DNA from: Saprospiraceae bacterium UBA7687
GTDB taxonomy: Bacteria; Bacteroidota; Bacteroidia; Chitinophagales; Saprospiraceae
DNA length: 64,000 nt
Assembly (NCBI GenBank): GCA_002482845.1
Contig: DLGT01000140.1
Location: 37,577-101,576 of the forward strand
Direction of reading: 5' to 3'
The position numbers and the translations under genes were made by a program. Positions 46,492 to 55,630 of this stretch are shown one piece after another (position 1 is the first letter of the stretch; each line of letters begins with the position of its first letter). The notes under the pieces were generated by a model. It was not told the origin of the DNA, did no database searches, and saw nothing but the letters and a program-made list of their open reading frames with translations.

Positions 46492-47625
46492 TTAGATATG
46501 TATATTCTCAACTATTTCTAGACCATAACCAATCAATCCAACACGTTTTTTCTCGTGATTGGTAATAAGTTTTATTTTAGAAATTCCCATTTCTCTGAGT
46601 ATTTGTGCACCTGTACCGAAATCTCTTTGCTCGTCAGATGTTGCAGGATTATTGTAAGGATTTATATCAAGTGATCTTAATTTATCGAGGATAGAATCTG
46701 TTTTTTCGCCATGACGCATAAATAACAAAATACCCTTACCTTCTTTTGCTATCAGTTGAAGAGATTTGGTCAATTGGTCTGCATAACCATCAAATAAAAT
46801 TCCCAAGATATCGCCTGTTTCTGTACTCGAATGTACCCTCACTAGGGTAGGTTCGTCTGTATGAAACTGGCCAATGGAGAATGCCAAGTGTATATCACCC
46901 GTAGTCAATTGTCTGAAGGCTTTAACAGAAAATTTTCCATATGGTGTTTGGATTTCAGTTTCCATTTCTTTGGTGACCAATCTTTCAGTTTGCATTCTGT
47001 ATGCAACCAAATCTTTGATAGTTATGATTTTAATACCTAAAGATTGTCCTATTTCTATCAATTCTGGCAGTCTTGCCATTGAACCATCTTCGTTTAGGAT
47101 TTCTACCAATACACCTGCAGGATAGCAACCTGCAAGTCTGGCTAGATCTACAGCAGCTTCTGTGTGTCCTGTTCGTCTGAGTACACCACCTTGTTTTGCG
47201 ATAAGTGGAAAAATGTGTCCAGGTCTAGCAAAATCATGTGCTTTTATGTCAGGATTTACCAATGCTTTGATACCTGTAGCTCTGTCGTAAGCAGAAATAC
47301 CTGTGCTGCATCCATGTCCTACTAGATCGATGGAGACGGTAAATGCAGTATTGTGTAAAGCAGTATTTGATTTTACCATCAATTCTAAATCAAGTTCCTT
47401 TGCTCTTTCTTCTTCGATGGGTGTACAGATGAGACCACGACCATATTTTGCCATAAAATTGACCATTTCTGGTGTGATTTTTTCTGCGGCACATATGAAG
47501 TCACCTTCGTTTTCTCTGTCTTCATCATCTACTACGATAAGTAATTTACCATCTCTTATATCTTGAATAGCTTCTGGAATGGTATGTAATCGGATGTCTT
47601 TTTCTACGACAACTTCTGCTAACAT
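46492..47625 (-). CDS. ribB: DHBP synthase (RibB) fused to degenerate GTP cyclohydrolase II domain
   Basis: The protein has 377 residues. The N-terminal half (about 12-212) is intact 3,4-dihydroxy-2-butanone-4-phosphate synthase: DDEDRENEGDF (33-43), RPGHIFPL and TGHTEAAVDLARLAG (152-166). It converts ribulose 5-phosphate for riboflavin synthesis. The C-terminal half aligns with GTP cyclohydrolase II, but the three zinc cysteines are replaced by T268, D279 and Y281 (HSSTETGDILGILFDGYADQ), and the QEGRGIGL substrate loop reads RHGEKTDSIL. That half is very probably not a GTP cyclohydrolase. A separate active ribA is expected elsewhere. It starts six bases after the glycosyltransferase gene. 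Confidence 0.92.
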   Translation of the reverse strand: MLAEVVVEKDIRLHTIPEAIQDIRDGKLLIVVDDEDRENEGDFICAAEKITPEMVNFMAKYGRGLICTPIEEERAKELDLELMVKSNTALHNTAFTVSIDLVGHGCSTGISAYDRATGIKALVNPDIKAHDFARPGHIFPLIAKQGGVLRRTGHTEAAVDLARLAGCYPAGVLVEILNEDGSMARLPELIEIGQSLGIKIITIKDLVAYRMQTERLVTKEMETEIQTPYGKFSVKAFRQLTTGDIHLAFSIGQFHTDEPTLVRVHSSTETGDILGILFDGYADQLTKSLQLIAKEGKGILLFMRHGEKTDSILDKLRSLDINPYNNPATSDEQRDFGTGAQILREMGISKIKLITNHEKKRVGLIGYGLEIVENIHI

Positions 47626-47631
47626 GGACTA

Positions 47632-48813
47632 TTATTGTTTGTTTGTGAAAATAGAACTTAAAATCAAGCCATTTTGTTTCCAATCAAAGTTTTGTTTTAC
47701 AAAGATTTTGGCATTTTGGCTTATTTGTGATCTCAAAAGATCGTTTTTTAGGAGTAAATCAATTTTTTCGGCAAATTGTATTTCATCATCTGCGAGTAGG
47801 ATTTCTTCTCCGTCTTTGGCTCCGATTGCATTATTTACGACCGTAGTGGTGATGCATGGAATACCCATCGCCATCGCTTCTAATATTTTATTTTGTTGAC
47901 CAGTTCCAGACCACAATGGCGCTACAAAAATATTCGCTTGGCCATATGCAACTCTTATATCTTCTATCCATCCCGTGATGGAGACCTTATCTGATTGTAA
48001 TGCTTTGACTCTTGGCGCAGGACTTGTTCCTGCGAGCAAAATAGTTACGGATTGACCACATTTAGGTAAGATGTTATTAACAAGAAATTCTGCTGCTTCT
48101 ATGTTTGGTAAATATCCCATGTTGCCTACAAAAACGATATCTACTTCTTTAGATTGTGTTTCGAATTCAAAGAATGATGGATCTATCCCATTGTTTAGTA
48201 TATGTATATCACTAGCTTTAGGGAATGAAAACTGTGCTTTGTCTTGCTCTGAAATAATAGTCAGGTGATCAAACTTATCAGCAATGGTTGCTTCATATCT
48301 TATCATACGACTCGCTTCCATATTATAGATGTACTTAGAAAAACCCTTGGCAACGTTAGCCCGACGTTTCATCCCTATGCCAAAAGAATCCATATAGTCT
48401 AGTGTCTTTGTGACAGGTATATCTTTACAATATTCCGCCATCCTTGTGAGTTGGCAAAAGATGTGATCTGGTTGAATATTTGCTGTAAGGTCTTGAATGA
48501 TTTGATGTATTTTGGCACTATAAAACCATGCTATCTGATATGGAATACCTGTAGAAAAAGCCTTGATTAATGAGATGATTCGTTCCAAAGAAGCAATTCG
48601 AATGATGTGTAATTCCTTGACCAGTGGTCTTATCTTTTCCAAATCTGATTTTGACGGATCATCATCGACTATACTGATAAGATAAACATCATGATCTTTT
48701 GAGATTTCCCTAATCTGATAATAAGCCCGCAATTTATCTCCTTTTTCAAGTGGATAGGGAAATCGAGATGTCAAAAAAAGGATTTTCAATGGATGTTGTT
48801 TTATATCTGACAA
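47632..48813 (-). CDS. Glycosyltransferase, GT4-type
   Basis: The protein has 393 residues of GT-B fold: an N-terminal domain with KILFLTSRFPYPLEKGDKLRAYY and a C-terminal donor-binding domain with DIVFVGNMGYLPNIEAAEFL, ITGWIEDIRVAYGQANIFVAPLWSGTGQQNKILEAMAMGIPCITT, a standard GT4 pattern with the Glu-rich nucleotide-sugar site. It adds a sugar to an unknown acceptor, probably envelope glycan. The start is inferred as TTG at 48813, because the previous gene's stop precedes it by one codon and no ATG is available. It is in an operon with a barrel protein before and ribB after. Confidence 0.9.
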   Translation of the reverse strand: MSDIKQHPLKILFLTSRFPYPLEKGDKLRAYYQIREISKDHDVYLISIVDDDPSKSDLEKIRPLVKELHIIRIASLERIISLIKAFSTGIPYQIAWFYSAKIHQIIQDLTANIQPDHIFCQLTRMAEYCKDIPVTKTLDYMDSFGIGMKRRANVAKGFSKYIYNMEASRMIRYEATIADKFDHLTIISEQDKAQFSFPKASDIHILNNGIDPSFFEFETQSKEVDIVFVGNMGYLPNIEAAEFLVNNILPKCGQSVTILLAGTSPAPRVKALQSDKVSITGWIEDIRVAYGQANIFVAPLWSGTGQQNKILEAMAMGIPCITTTVVNNAIGAKDGEEILLADDEIQFAEKIDLLLKNDLLRSQISQNAKIFVKQNFDWKQNGLILSSIFTNKQ

Positions 48814-48816
48814 ACT

Positions 48817-49629
48817 TTACTTTTGGTATTGTAAAGAAATGGCAGGTGTATTACCTAAGTTGTCCTGTAGTGAATAAGCAGTGGCAATTCTATAACTATC
48901 TTTGATATTTAATGCCACACCAAAACTAAAGGTTTCATTACTAGGATTGACCCCTAGTCTAAGTTGGAGTTCTTTGATGGCTTGATAAGAAACACCGATT
49001 TTATATTCTATATCACGATAAATCAATTTGTCCATTTCTGCAAGTATAAAGACCTTATTTGATGGTTGGTATTTGACCCCTAATCTGAATCTAGTGCCTA
49101 GTTCTGTACTTTCATTGATGGTGATATTACCAGGACTAAAGACATGAGTAGCCACACTAAAGTCTTTATTTAATCTCAATTGCATTCCAATTTCAAAAGT
49201 GTAGATGTTTTTACTTCCGAACTGACTGATATTCAGTCTTAATAGATCAAACTGACCTCCAAGTGAAATAGCACTACTCAGTTTTTTAGCATAAGCTAGT
49301 CCAAATTTCTGTTCACTATAATCACTGTATCCAAAGTTTGATAACAAAAGGCCTACTGTACCAAATTTAAAGGTCTTGGCTCCAGCAAATGAAATATTAG
49401 TGAGTTCATCTAGATTAAACCTTCGCTCTGCACTAACATCAAAAGCAAAGTTTTTCACGCCAGTAAGTCCTGCTTGATTTAGATAGATGGATTCTATACC
49501 TTCCATGTTTGTACCTGCTCTTCCATAACCCACAAAATTAGCGCCACCTATTGTTGTAAAACCCGATTGGCCCCAAATAATGATGCTTTGGAAGACAAAA
49601 AAGAAGATTGTTGATATTTTTAAGGCCAT
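48817..49629 (-). CDS. PorV/PorQ-like outer-membrane beta-barrel
   Basis: The protein has 270 residues with a signal peptide (to about residue 20, IIIWGQS). The start SGFTTIGGANFVGYGRAGTNMEGIESIYLNQAGLTG is close to the PorV/PorQ/UPF0164 family, in which a plug-like N-terminus precedes a 12-14-strand barrel. PorV shuttles T9SS cargo and PorQ partners the sortase PorU-PorZ; this shorter protein could be either type or a paralogue. It is the first gene of an operon with the glycosyltransferase and ribB, three bases from the former. It is divergent from the acetyltransferase. Confidence 0.75.
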   Translation of the reverse strand: MALKISTIFFFVFQSIIIWGQSGFTTIGGANFVGYGRAGTNMEGIESIYLNQAGLTGVKNFAFDVSAERRFNLDELTNISFAGAKTFKFGTVGLLLSNFGYSDYSEQKFGLAYAKKLSSAISLGGQFDLLRLNISQFGSKNIYTFEIGMQLRLNKDFSVATHVFSPGNITINESTELGTRFRLGVKYQPSNKVFILAEMDKLIYRDIEYKIGVSYQAIKELQLRLGVNPSNETFSFGVALNIKDSYRIATAYSLQDNLGNTPAISLQYQK

Positions 49630-49677
49630 CGTTTGCAGATGCTATTTATATTTCGGTCATAAAAGTACAAAACATCA

Positions 49678-49685
49678 TACTTTTG
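49678..49685 (+). promoter_or_regulatory. Candidate -7 box TACTTTTG
   Basis: TACTTTTG lies 31 bases before the acetyltransferase ATG in the 87-base divergent gap. No exact TTG occurs at the expected distance. Confidence 0.4.
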
Positions 49686-49716
49686 CCATATTATTTAAGT
49701 CCTTATTTTATATTTT

Positions 49717-50214
49717 ATGCAACCGACACCAATTATTGCAGCAAACAAAGAAGCATTTTATATCAGAAATGCCACGAATCAGGATGCTGTGAAAGTACGT
49801 GCCATTATCTTTGATACTTTGATCTCTTATGGATTGCCAGCAGATTCACCAGATACAGATTATGATCTTTATGATATAGAGCAATATTATGGTAGTGATA
49901 GATTTTGGGTTTTAGCGGATGTAAATGACCTTGTTTTGGGAAGTTTTGCCTTATTTCATGTGGATGACAAAACAGTTGAGTTGCGTAAAATGTATTTTCA
50001 TCCCATAATTCGTGGCAAGGGTTTAGCCAATGAAGTTATGTCTTTCGTGTTGGAAGAAGCAGCATCTTTGGGTTATACTATCATAACTTTGGAGACAGCT
50101 TCGGTACTGAAGGAAGCTGTAAATCTATATAAAAAGTATGGATTTACACAAAGTTTTGGTACTACACACTCAGGTAGGTGTGATGTCATCATGCAACGGA
50201 ATGTCCAAAAGTAA
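49717..50214 (+). CDS. GNAT-family N-acetyltransferase
   Basis: The protein has 165 residues. GNAT features in order: FYIRNATNQDAVKVRAI at the N-terminus, ELRKMYFHPIIRGKGLANEVM (motif A with the RGKGLA acetyl-CoA loop) and a C-terminal AVNLYKKYGF. It acetylates an unknown small molecule or protein in the cytoplasm. Alternative frames in this region are weaker. It is followed by a hairpin terminator. Confidence 0.9.
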   Translation: MQPTPIIAANKEAFYIRNATNQDAVKVRAIIFDTLISYGLPADSPDTDYDLYDIEQYYGSDRFWVLADVNDLVLGSFALFHVDDKTVELRKMYFHPIIRGKGLANEVMSFVLEEAASLGYTIITLETASVLKEAVNLYKKYGFTQSFGTTHSGRCDVIMQRNVQK

Positions 50215-50243
50215 TATCTAATTGTACTTTGTTAAATTAAATT

Positions 50244-50270
50244 CAAGCCCGTCAGGCTTGTTTTTTTTTT
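50244..50270 (+). terminator. Terminator of the acetyltransferase gene
   Basis: CAAGCC (50244-50249) pairs with GGCTTG (50255-50260) around CGTCA and is followed by ten T residues. It lies 30 bases past the stop. Confidence 0.8.
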
Positions 50271-50280
50271 AGTCATTTTT

Positions 50281-50328
50281 ACCGTAGGTTACACCTACGG
50301 TTATTTAAATTAAAGCCTTTTCGGGCTT
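50281..50328. repeat. Two further small hairpins
   Basis: ACCGTAGGT (50281-50289) and ACCTACGGT (50293-50301) form a nine-base perfect stem with a three-base loop. AAGCC (50313-50317) and GGCTT (50324-50328) form a second. With the terminator just before, three hairpins sit within 85 bases. They may be dispersed intergenic palindromes. Confidence 0.6.
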
Positions 50329-50489
50329 AGTCTTAATTGATGATTCAAATCTGACATATTATAACTAAGCAGGTTTATGAAATAAAACCCATCCTATATT
50401 TTACCTACATTTGATACATCATCAGTTTAAAACTTTCTAGGTTAAGTACTTCTGACTATTTCAGCACAAGCGACATAAATTACATTAAA

Positions 50490-53400
50490 CTATCTCAAAA
50501 CTGTAACATCCCCTTTTACATTGTTTTTGCAATATATGCCTGAACGGTATGTCATGGTAAAATAATATACTTCAGCAGGTGCTGGATGTCCATTGATCAT
50601 TCCATCCCAAGCTTCATTGCCTGAAAAGACTTCTTTGCCCCATCTATTTACGACTCGGAGTGATTCTATCCGAAGGTCATCTTCGGAGATCGATTTTGAT
50701 ACAGGTCTAAAAAGATCATTCAGTTTATCTCCATTTGGTGAAAATACATTCGGTACTTCTATGACTGTATTTTCTATCTGATAGGTGTACGTATTGTTTC
50801 TACACAATTGGCTATTAAAAATATTTGCACTCAAGAAGCCATTGATTTCACCCAAAATATTAGGGTTGCCACAATTCGTACATGATAACAATCCTTCTGG
50901 TATATTAGCACCATTTAAAGTCCAACTGATCGTATCTCCTGCACCAAGTTTAAGATCAAAATTTACATCTCCAATATTATCACATATGGCCAAGTATTCT
51001 AGTGAATCGATATTCTGTATGTCCGAATGATTTATAAAGACATTTTTTAAAGTCACACATCCGTTTTGTGAAATGGCCTTGATAAGTAGCGTATCAGAAC
51101 TTAGTGCATTAATCAGTAGCATAGAGCCAACGACCTCAGCTAAATCTGGCGGACTGAATTCATAGGTATGGTTGGGATCAACAGGTATTGAGTATGTTTC
51201 AAAACCACAAATACTTACAATTGGAGCCGTATTAAGAATAGGTTTTTGTAAAAAGCTGATAGTATTAAAGACTGTATCTCTACACCCGAATTCAGTATTG
51301 AATATCGTAAGTCTGATAGGGTAACTACCTACACCCAAACTTAAAATCGGACTTTCTTCTTTACTCAAAAGTTTATTGTCTGTAGACCATGTCAATTCAT
51401 TTGCTCCTAGTGAAAGATTGATGAGTTTGATAGAATCTTCACAAGTGGTGTCTCCAAGAAATGAAGCATTTACTTGACGTATGGCTATGGGTGTGGTGAC
51501 AACTGTTTCGCATCCTGTTTCTTCTGATTGTAAAACTAAAGAAGCTATGGTAACACCTGATTCAGGAACAAAATTATAAGTGTAGTCAACAGGCGAGACA
51601 TCATTTCCTAATTCCCCTTGACCAAAGTCCCAAAAGAATGAAGAGACATCAACCTGATCTGTAAGTGAAAATATAATTTTTTCTCCTTTACAAACGACGT
51701 TTTTGTCTGATAAGATCTTCCCTTCAGGTCCAACTAAAGAAATGGTTTTTACAGCTGAATCTTCGCATTGGTAAACTGATCTGACCCTAAGTGTGATATT
51801 GAAATCTCCTTTTTTAAATGTTTCTACAGGGTTTTGTCTATTGGAAGTTTTGTTGTTTCCGAAACTCCATTCGTAAACAACTATATCAGACGGATCTACA
51901 ATCGATTGATCACCAAATAATTGGAGCGTTTTGGGAAAACAATAAACAGAATCTTCTAGTCCTGTGATGACGGCTTTGGGATTACCTATGACTTTAAAAG
52001 AAACATCATATTCATTTTCACATTTTGTTTCTACTTCTATTATTTTCAAATTCATATAATGTGTACCTGGCTCTAGCCCTGAAAATGTAAATGTATTACT
52101 TTGCCCTGTTATCATACTATCAAGTGTCCAGAAATAATTCAGATTAGAGCCTCTGACGGTAAAATCAGATGCTACCATGGTTCCTACATTGGATTCGCAT
52201 AGGATAAGTGGAAAAGTAATTTTGGATGTAGGTTTGTATATTTCGAAGGTTTTTATTTTTGTACTTTCGCATCCGAGAACATCAGTAACCGTCAATCCAA
52301 TCTTTATAGAATCTGGGTCATTAAACTCAGTGAAGACATGGCTTATTTCTGGTACATTACTGGTCGGGTTAAAACTCCAAGCAAACTTAACCAACGTGGT
52401 ATCGTGTGAGGTGATCTCTTTAAAATTTGCTAAAATCGGCGTACAAAATGATGTTCTATCGTGTGTGAAGTCTGCCTGTAATTCCTTGATGATGACTTCT
52501 GTATAAGCAGTATCCCTGCATCCATTGACATCCCTAACTTCTAAGCTTATCTTGTGATTTCCTACTGGTAACGTCGTCTCTACAGTATCTTTGTCAGAAA
52601 TGATATTTCCTTTTTCTAATTCTTTGGGGAAGCTCCATAAGTATCCCATTTTGCAGCCAACGACTTCATCTTCTGAAGGTGTGCTGATTAGTTTGTTTTT
52701 TATACCATTACACCAGAATTTATCATTTACAATCCCTGCTTTTATATCACGAAGCATGATGATTACAGTGTCTTGATCTGGCTCACAACCATCGATTTCG
52801 TTTTCGGCTATCAAAATAACTTCGTAATCACCTTTGTCAGGGAAGCGGTAATGAAATGTATCTCTACTGATCGTATCACCTTCTATAATCCATGTGATCT
52901 TAGTGGCATTGATACTTTTATTTTCAAAGAATACATTGTATTTGTCTACACAGTTGACTTGGTAATCAATCACAGCTTTTGCACCGATAATATTGATAAT
53001 TTGTGGAAATCCAAATTCATAAAAATGCCCACCATTTTCCATCGTAAGTCCTATTTCGTAAGCGCCAGGATTTTCATTCATTACGCCTCTTACCGCGGGT
53101 ATTGACTCGCAATGAGAAAGTGTATTGCCGAATTCTATATGAACAGCATCCATCTGACTTGGTATATTAAGGATAGAAAACATAAAGGGTTCATTTACAC
53201 ATATCCTAGGTTCTGCACCTCCAGTACCACTGCACATGGGCGGATCTTGTTCTTCTGGTAATTCATGAACGGTGATCCATGCGCCATAATGATAATCAGC
53301 ACAACCAATCTCATTAATAACCGTAAGATTCACATAGTATTTTCCTGCTTTTTCGTACATGTGACTAGCACTCCCTATCGTATTTTGATCATATTCTGAT

Positions 53401-54833
53401 GATGTCCCATCTCCCCAATCATAAATCCATTTAACGATTGGCAAAAGTGACTCTGAGTAATCTGTTACTACAAGTAGAAAGGGCTCTTCACCTTCAAAAG
53501 CATTTACAGTAAATTGTGCATTCGGTATTTGTATATAGTTTTCACTTTCAAATATTCCAGTACATCCATTGACTGACTCAACTGTGAGTTTCATTTTTAA
53601 GGTATCCAAAGTATTATAATAAAAAGTATCTCTTTCTATATCAGAAAAACTAATGGTCTTGGTGGAGCTACCTTCTTCGCTATTCCATTTGTATTTGACA
53701 TGATTTGGATTGTTTGCTGTATAGACAAATTCTGCGGGTAATGCACAAATAGCATCCGGATCGACCGTAAATCCTGCATCAATGACTTCTGTAGAAATAG
53801 TAAAAACAGTATCTTTTATACATCCTGCATTTGTAGTCATTCTGAGACTTATCTCATGTACACCTTCTGTAAGAAATTTAATGCCCATTGGCACCTTATC
53901 TCCTGATGTCGGTGGTTCTGCATTGGGACCGAAATTCCAGAAGTGTTCCTTTGCATTACTTGCGTTGGTGAAATTGATGCCTTTATTATTGCAAATGGTG
54001 TCATTAAAAGTAAAATTGATATTAGGACTAAAGTTAATCATGGTAGTCTGAGCGATCTTACTATTGCATCCCACATTATTATCGACTTGTAATTCTATTC
54101 GATGGGTCCCTTCTGAATTGACTATAAAAGGTAACGGCTGTGTCAATGAAGAAGTTACTACGTCATTCACTCGCCAAGTGTAGGTATAGGTAGGGTCTAC
54201 AATTCCATTATAGGTGACAAAAATAGACGTAGGCAATACACACGATGGTGAAACAGAATCAATTTTAAACCCAATGTTTTGTTTTCCAGTGGTATTGATC
54301 AAGTCTTCAAATGTTTTAGAAGTATTACATTGTGGAATATTGGTAGAAAGATTAAATGTGACATCGTAGTTGGCAACGTCAAAATAAGTATGTGATGGAT
54401 TCTGAACATCAGAGCCTGCACCGTCTCCAAAATCCCATAAATAACCTGTTATTTGAAGATTGGCAGGAACTTCTGTAATGTCTGTAAATCTTATAGTTAT
54501 AGGCGCACAGCCTTGATTGGTGTCTACAGTGATTTGTGGTACAAGTTCTGGTAAGATGACTATTTTTACTTCTGCAATGACGACATTATTGTTTTTTAGA
54601 GTAGCGAGATACGTACCAGCTACACTGAAAACGTGATTTGGATTTAACTTGTCGGCAGAAGCTCCATCTTTAAAGTCCCATATCGGATTGCTAAGGTTTT
54701 GGTCAGGGCTTGTAAATTTGACCAATAAAGGTACACATCCTATGGTGTCACTTGCTATTTGGGCTTGTGCAAATTGGTAACCCATCATAAAAAAGATGCA
54801 TAAAAGTCTAAGTATATTCTTTAAGTTTATCAT
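50490..54833 (-). CDS. Giant PKD-domain protein with T9SS type B sorting domain
   Basis: The protein has 1447 residues from the ATG at 54833, two bases after the stop of the M43 gene; the longer frame begins with a GTG at 54842. A signal peptide (to about 25) is followed by many PKD-like beta-sandwich repeats. Clear ones are PIWDFKDGASADKLNPNHVF, GYLWDFGDGAGSDVQNPSHT and WIYDWGDGTSS. The C-terminal about 90 residues are a CHU/gliding-type sorting domain (VIEVPNVFSPNGDKLNDLF, GNEAWDGMING, ending VTVLR). It is a surface-displayed or released filament-like protein. The PorP/SprF gene upstream in the operon is its likely dedicated secretion partner. Confidence 0.93.
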   Translation of the reverse strand: MINLKNILRLLCIFFMMGYQFAQAQIASDTIGCVPLLVKFTSPDQNLSNPIWDFKDGASADKLNPNHVFSVAGTYLATLKNNNVVIAEVKIVILPELVPQITVDTNQGCAPITIRFTDITEVPANLQITGYLWDFGDGAGSDVQNPSHTYFDVANYDVTFNLSTNIPQCNTSKTFEDLINTTGKQNIGFKIDSVSPSCVLPTSIFVTYNGIVDPTYTYTWRVNDVVTSSLTQPLPFIVNSEGTHRIELQVDNNVGCNSKIAQTTMINFSPNINFTFNDTICNNKGINFTNASNAKEHFWNFGPNAEPPTSGDKVPMGIKFLTEGVHEISLRMTTNAGCIKDTVFTISTEVIDAGFTVDPDAICALPAEFVYTANNPNHVKYKWNSEEGSSTKTISFSDIERDTFYYNTLDTLKMKLTVESVNGCTGIFESENYIQIPNAQFTVNAFEGEEPFLLVVTDYSESLLPIVKWIYDWGDGTSSEYDQNTIGSASHMYEKAGKYYVNLTVINEIGCADYHYGAWITVHELPEEQDPPMCSGTGGAEPRICVNEPFMFSILNIPSQMDAVHIEFGNTLSHCESIPAVRGVMNENPGAYEIGLTMENGGHFYEFGFPQIINIIGAKAVIDYQVNCVDKYNVFFENKSINATKITWIIEGDTISRDTFHYRFPDKGDYEVILIAENEIDGCEPDQDTVIIMLRDIKAGIVNDKFWCNGIKNKLISTPSEDEVVGCKMGYLWSFPKELEKGNIISDKDTVETTLPVGNHKISLEVRDVNGCRDTAYTEVIIKELQADFTHDRTSFCTPILANFKEITSHDTTLVKFAWSFNPTSNVPEISHVFTEFNDPDSIKIGLTVTDVLGCESTKIKTFEIYKPTSKITFPLILCESNVGTMVASDFTVRGSNLNYFWTLDSMITGQSNTFTFSGLEPGTHYMNLKIIEVETKCENEYDVSFKVIGNPKAVITGLEDSVYCFPKTLQLFGDQSIVDPSDIVVYEWSFGNNKTSNRQNPVETFKKGDFNITLRVRSVYQCEDSAVKTISLVGPEGKILSDKNVVCKGEKIIFSLTDQVDVSSFFWDFGQGELGNDVSPVDYTYNFVPESGVTIASLVLQSEETGCETVVTTPIAIRQVNASFLGDTTCEDSIKLINLSLGANELTWSTDNKLLSKEESPILSLGVGSYPIRLTIFNTEFGCRDTVFNTISFLQKPILNTAPIVSICGFETYSIPVDPNHTYEFSPPDLAEVVGSMLLINALSSDTLLIKAISQNGCVTLKNVFINHSDIQNIDSLEYLAICDNIGDVNFDLKLGAGDTISWTLNGANIPEGLLSCTNCGNPNILGEINGFLSANIFNSQLCRNNTYTYQIENTVIEVPNVFSPNGDKLNDLFRPVSKSISEDDLRIESLRVVNRWGKEVFSGNEAWDGMINGHPAPAEVYYFTMTYRSGIYCKNNVKGDVTVLR

Positions 54834-54835
54834 AG

Positions 54836-55597
54836 TTACCACATTTTAAAAGTTGAGTTTAAATAATTTTTTGCCATGACTTCATATTGTTCTCTAGAAA
54901 AAAAACAATGTGCACAGAAATGGTGGGACATATAATTGCCAATTTCTGTTTTATAATAATCTCCATTAGAATCCTTTAGATTGCTGATAAATTCACAAGG
55001 TATATTTGGTCCGATGTTTGGATCTGCGGGAGTATCACATATAAGGTCTCCTGCAGTGGCACAATTGGATTGATTGACAAATTCAAGACCGAATTTTGCT
55101 TCGAAGGTGTGGTAAAGTCCGAAGGTGTGTCCTAACTCGTGCATGAGTCCTTTACCTGATTTTGGTACTATGACAATACATTCATCACTTTTTGTGATAC
55201 CATTATGTACTGAAAATGAATTTACTCTTTCATCTAAAACCTTGTCTGTGAAATATAGATTTATCCTTCTTTTTTTCTGAAATCTTGATGTGACTAAGCC
55301 TACTTCTATGTCATCTTTGATATCGTCAAATGAGTAGTCAACGATAGTATCTATTTTGCAATAATCAAAGGAAATACAGATAGAGGCAAAAGCATCATTG
55401 GCAGCTTTGAATAGTGAATCTAGACGTTGCAAGGGCATATTAGTATCTCCAACACTATCCATAGCTATATGTACATAAACAAAAAATGTTCTTTCTACAC
55501 AAGGTAAGTTTTTGTTCTTTAGATATAATGGATCTTGTCCGAATGTCGAACTCCATAGGATGGTACAAAAAATGGTTAAAAATATGTTTTTCATCAT
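54836..55597 (-). CDS. M43-type (pappalysin-like) metalloprotease
   Basis: The protein has 253 residues with a signal peptide (to about 20, STFGQ). The metzincin zinc motif is complete: HELGHTFGLYH, residues 153-163, with catalytic E154. A Met-turn-like NYMSHHFC follows near the end, after the DLICDTPADPNIG stretch typical of the M43 family. Six or so cysteines may form disulphides. It has no sorting domain, so export beyond the periplasm is uncertain. It sits between the PorP/SprF and PKD genes, 33 bases after one and overlapping the longer frame of the other. Maturation of the PKD protein is one inferred role. Confidence 0.9.
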   Translation of the reverse strand: MMKNIFLTIFCTILWSSTFGQDPLYLKNKNLPCVERTFFVYVHIAMDSVGDTNMPLQRLDSLFKAANDAFASICISFDYCKIDTIVDYSFDDIKDDIEVGLVTSRFQKKRRINLYFTDKVLDERVNSFSVHNGITKSDECIVIVPKSGKGLMHELGHTFGLYHTFEAKFGLEFVNQSNCATAGDLICDTPADPNIGPNIPCEFISNLKDSNGDYYKTEIGNYMSHHFCAHCFFSREQYEVMAKNYLNSTFKMW

Positions 55598-55630
55598 GTC
55601 GATAAATTTATGTTTTTTTTAAAGATCGTT

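Noticed and set aside
46492..47625. Annotation as bifunctional RibBA
   Set aside because: The zinc cysteines and substrate loop of the GTP cyclohydrolase II half are missing.
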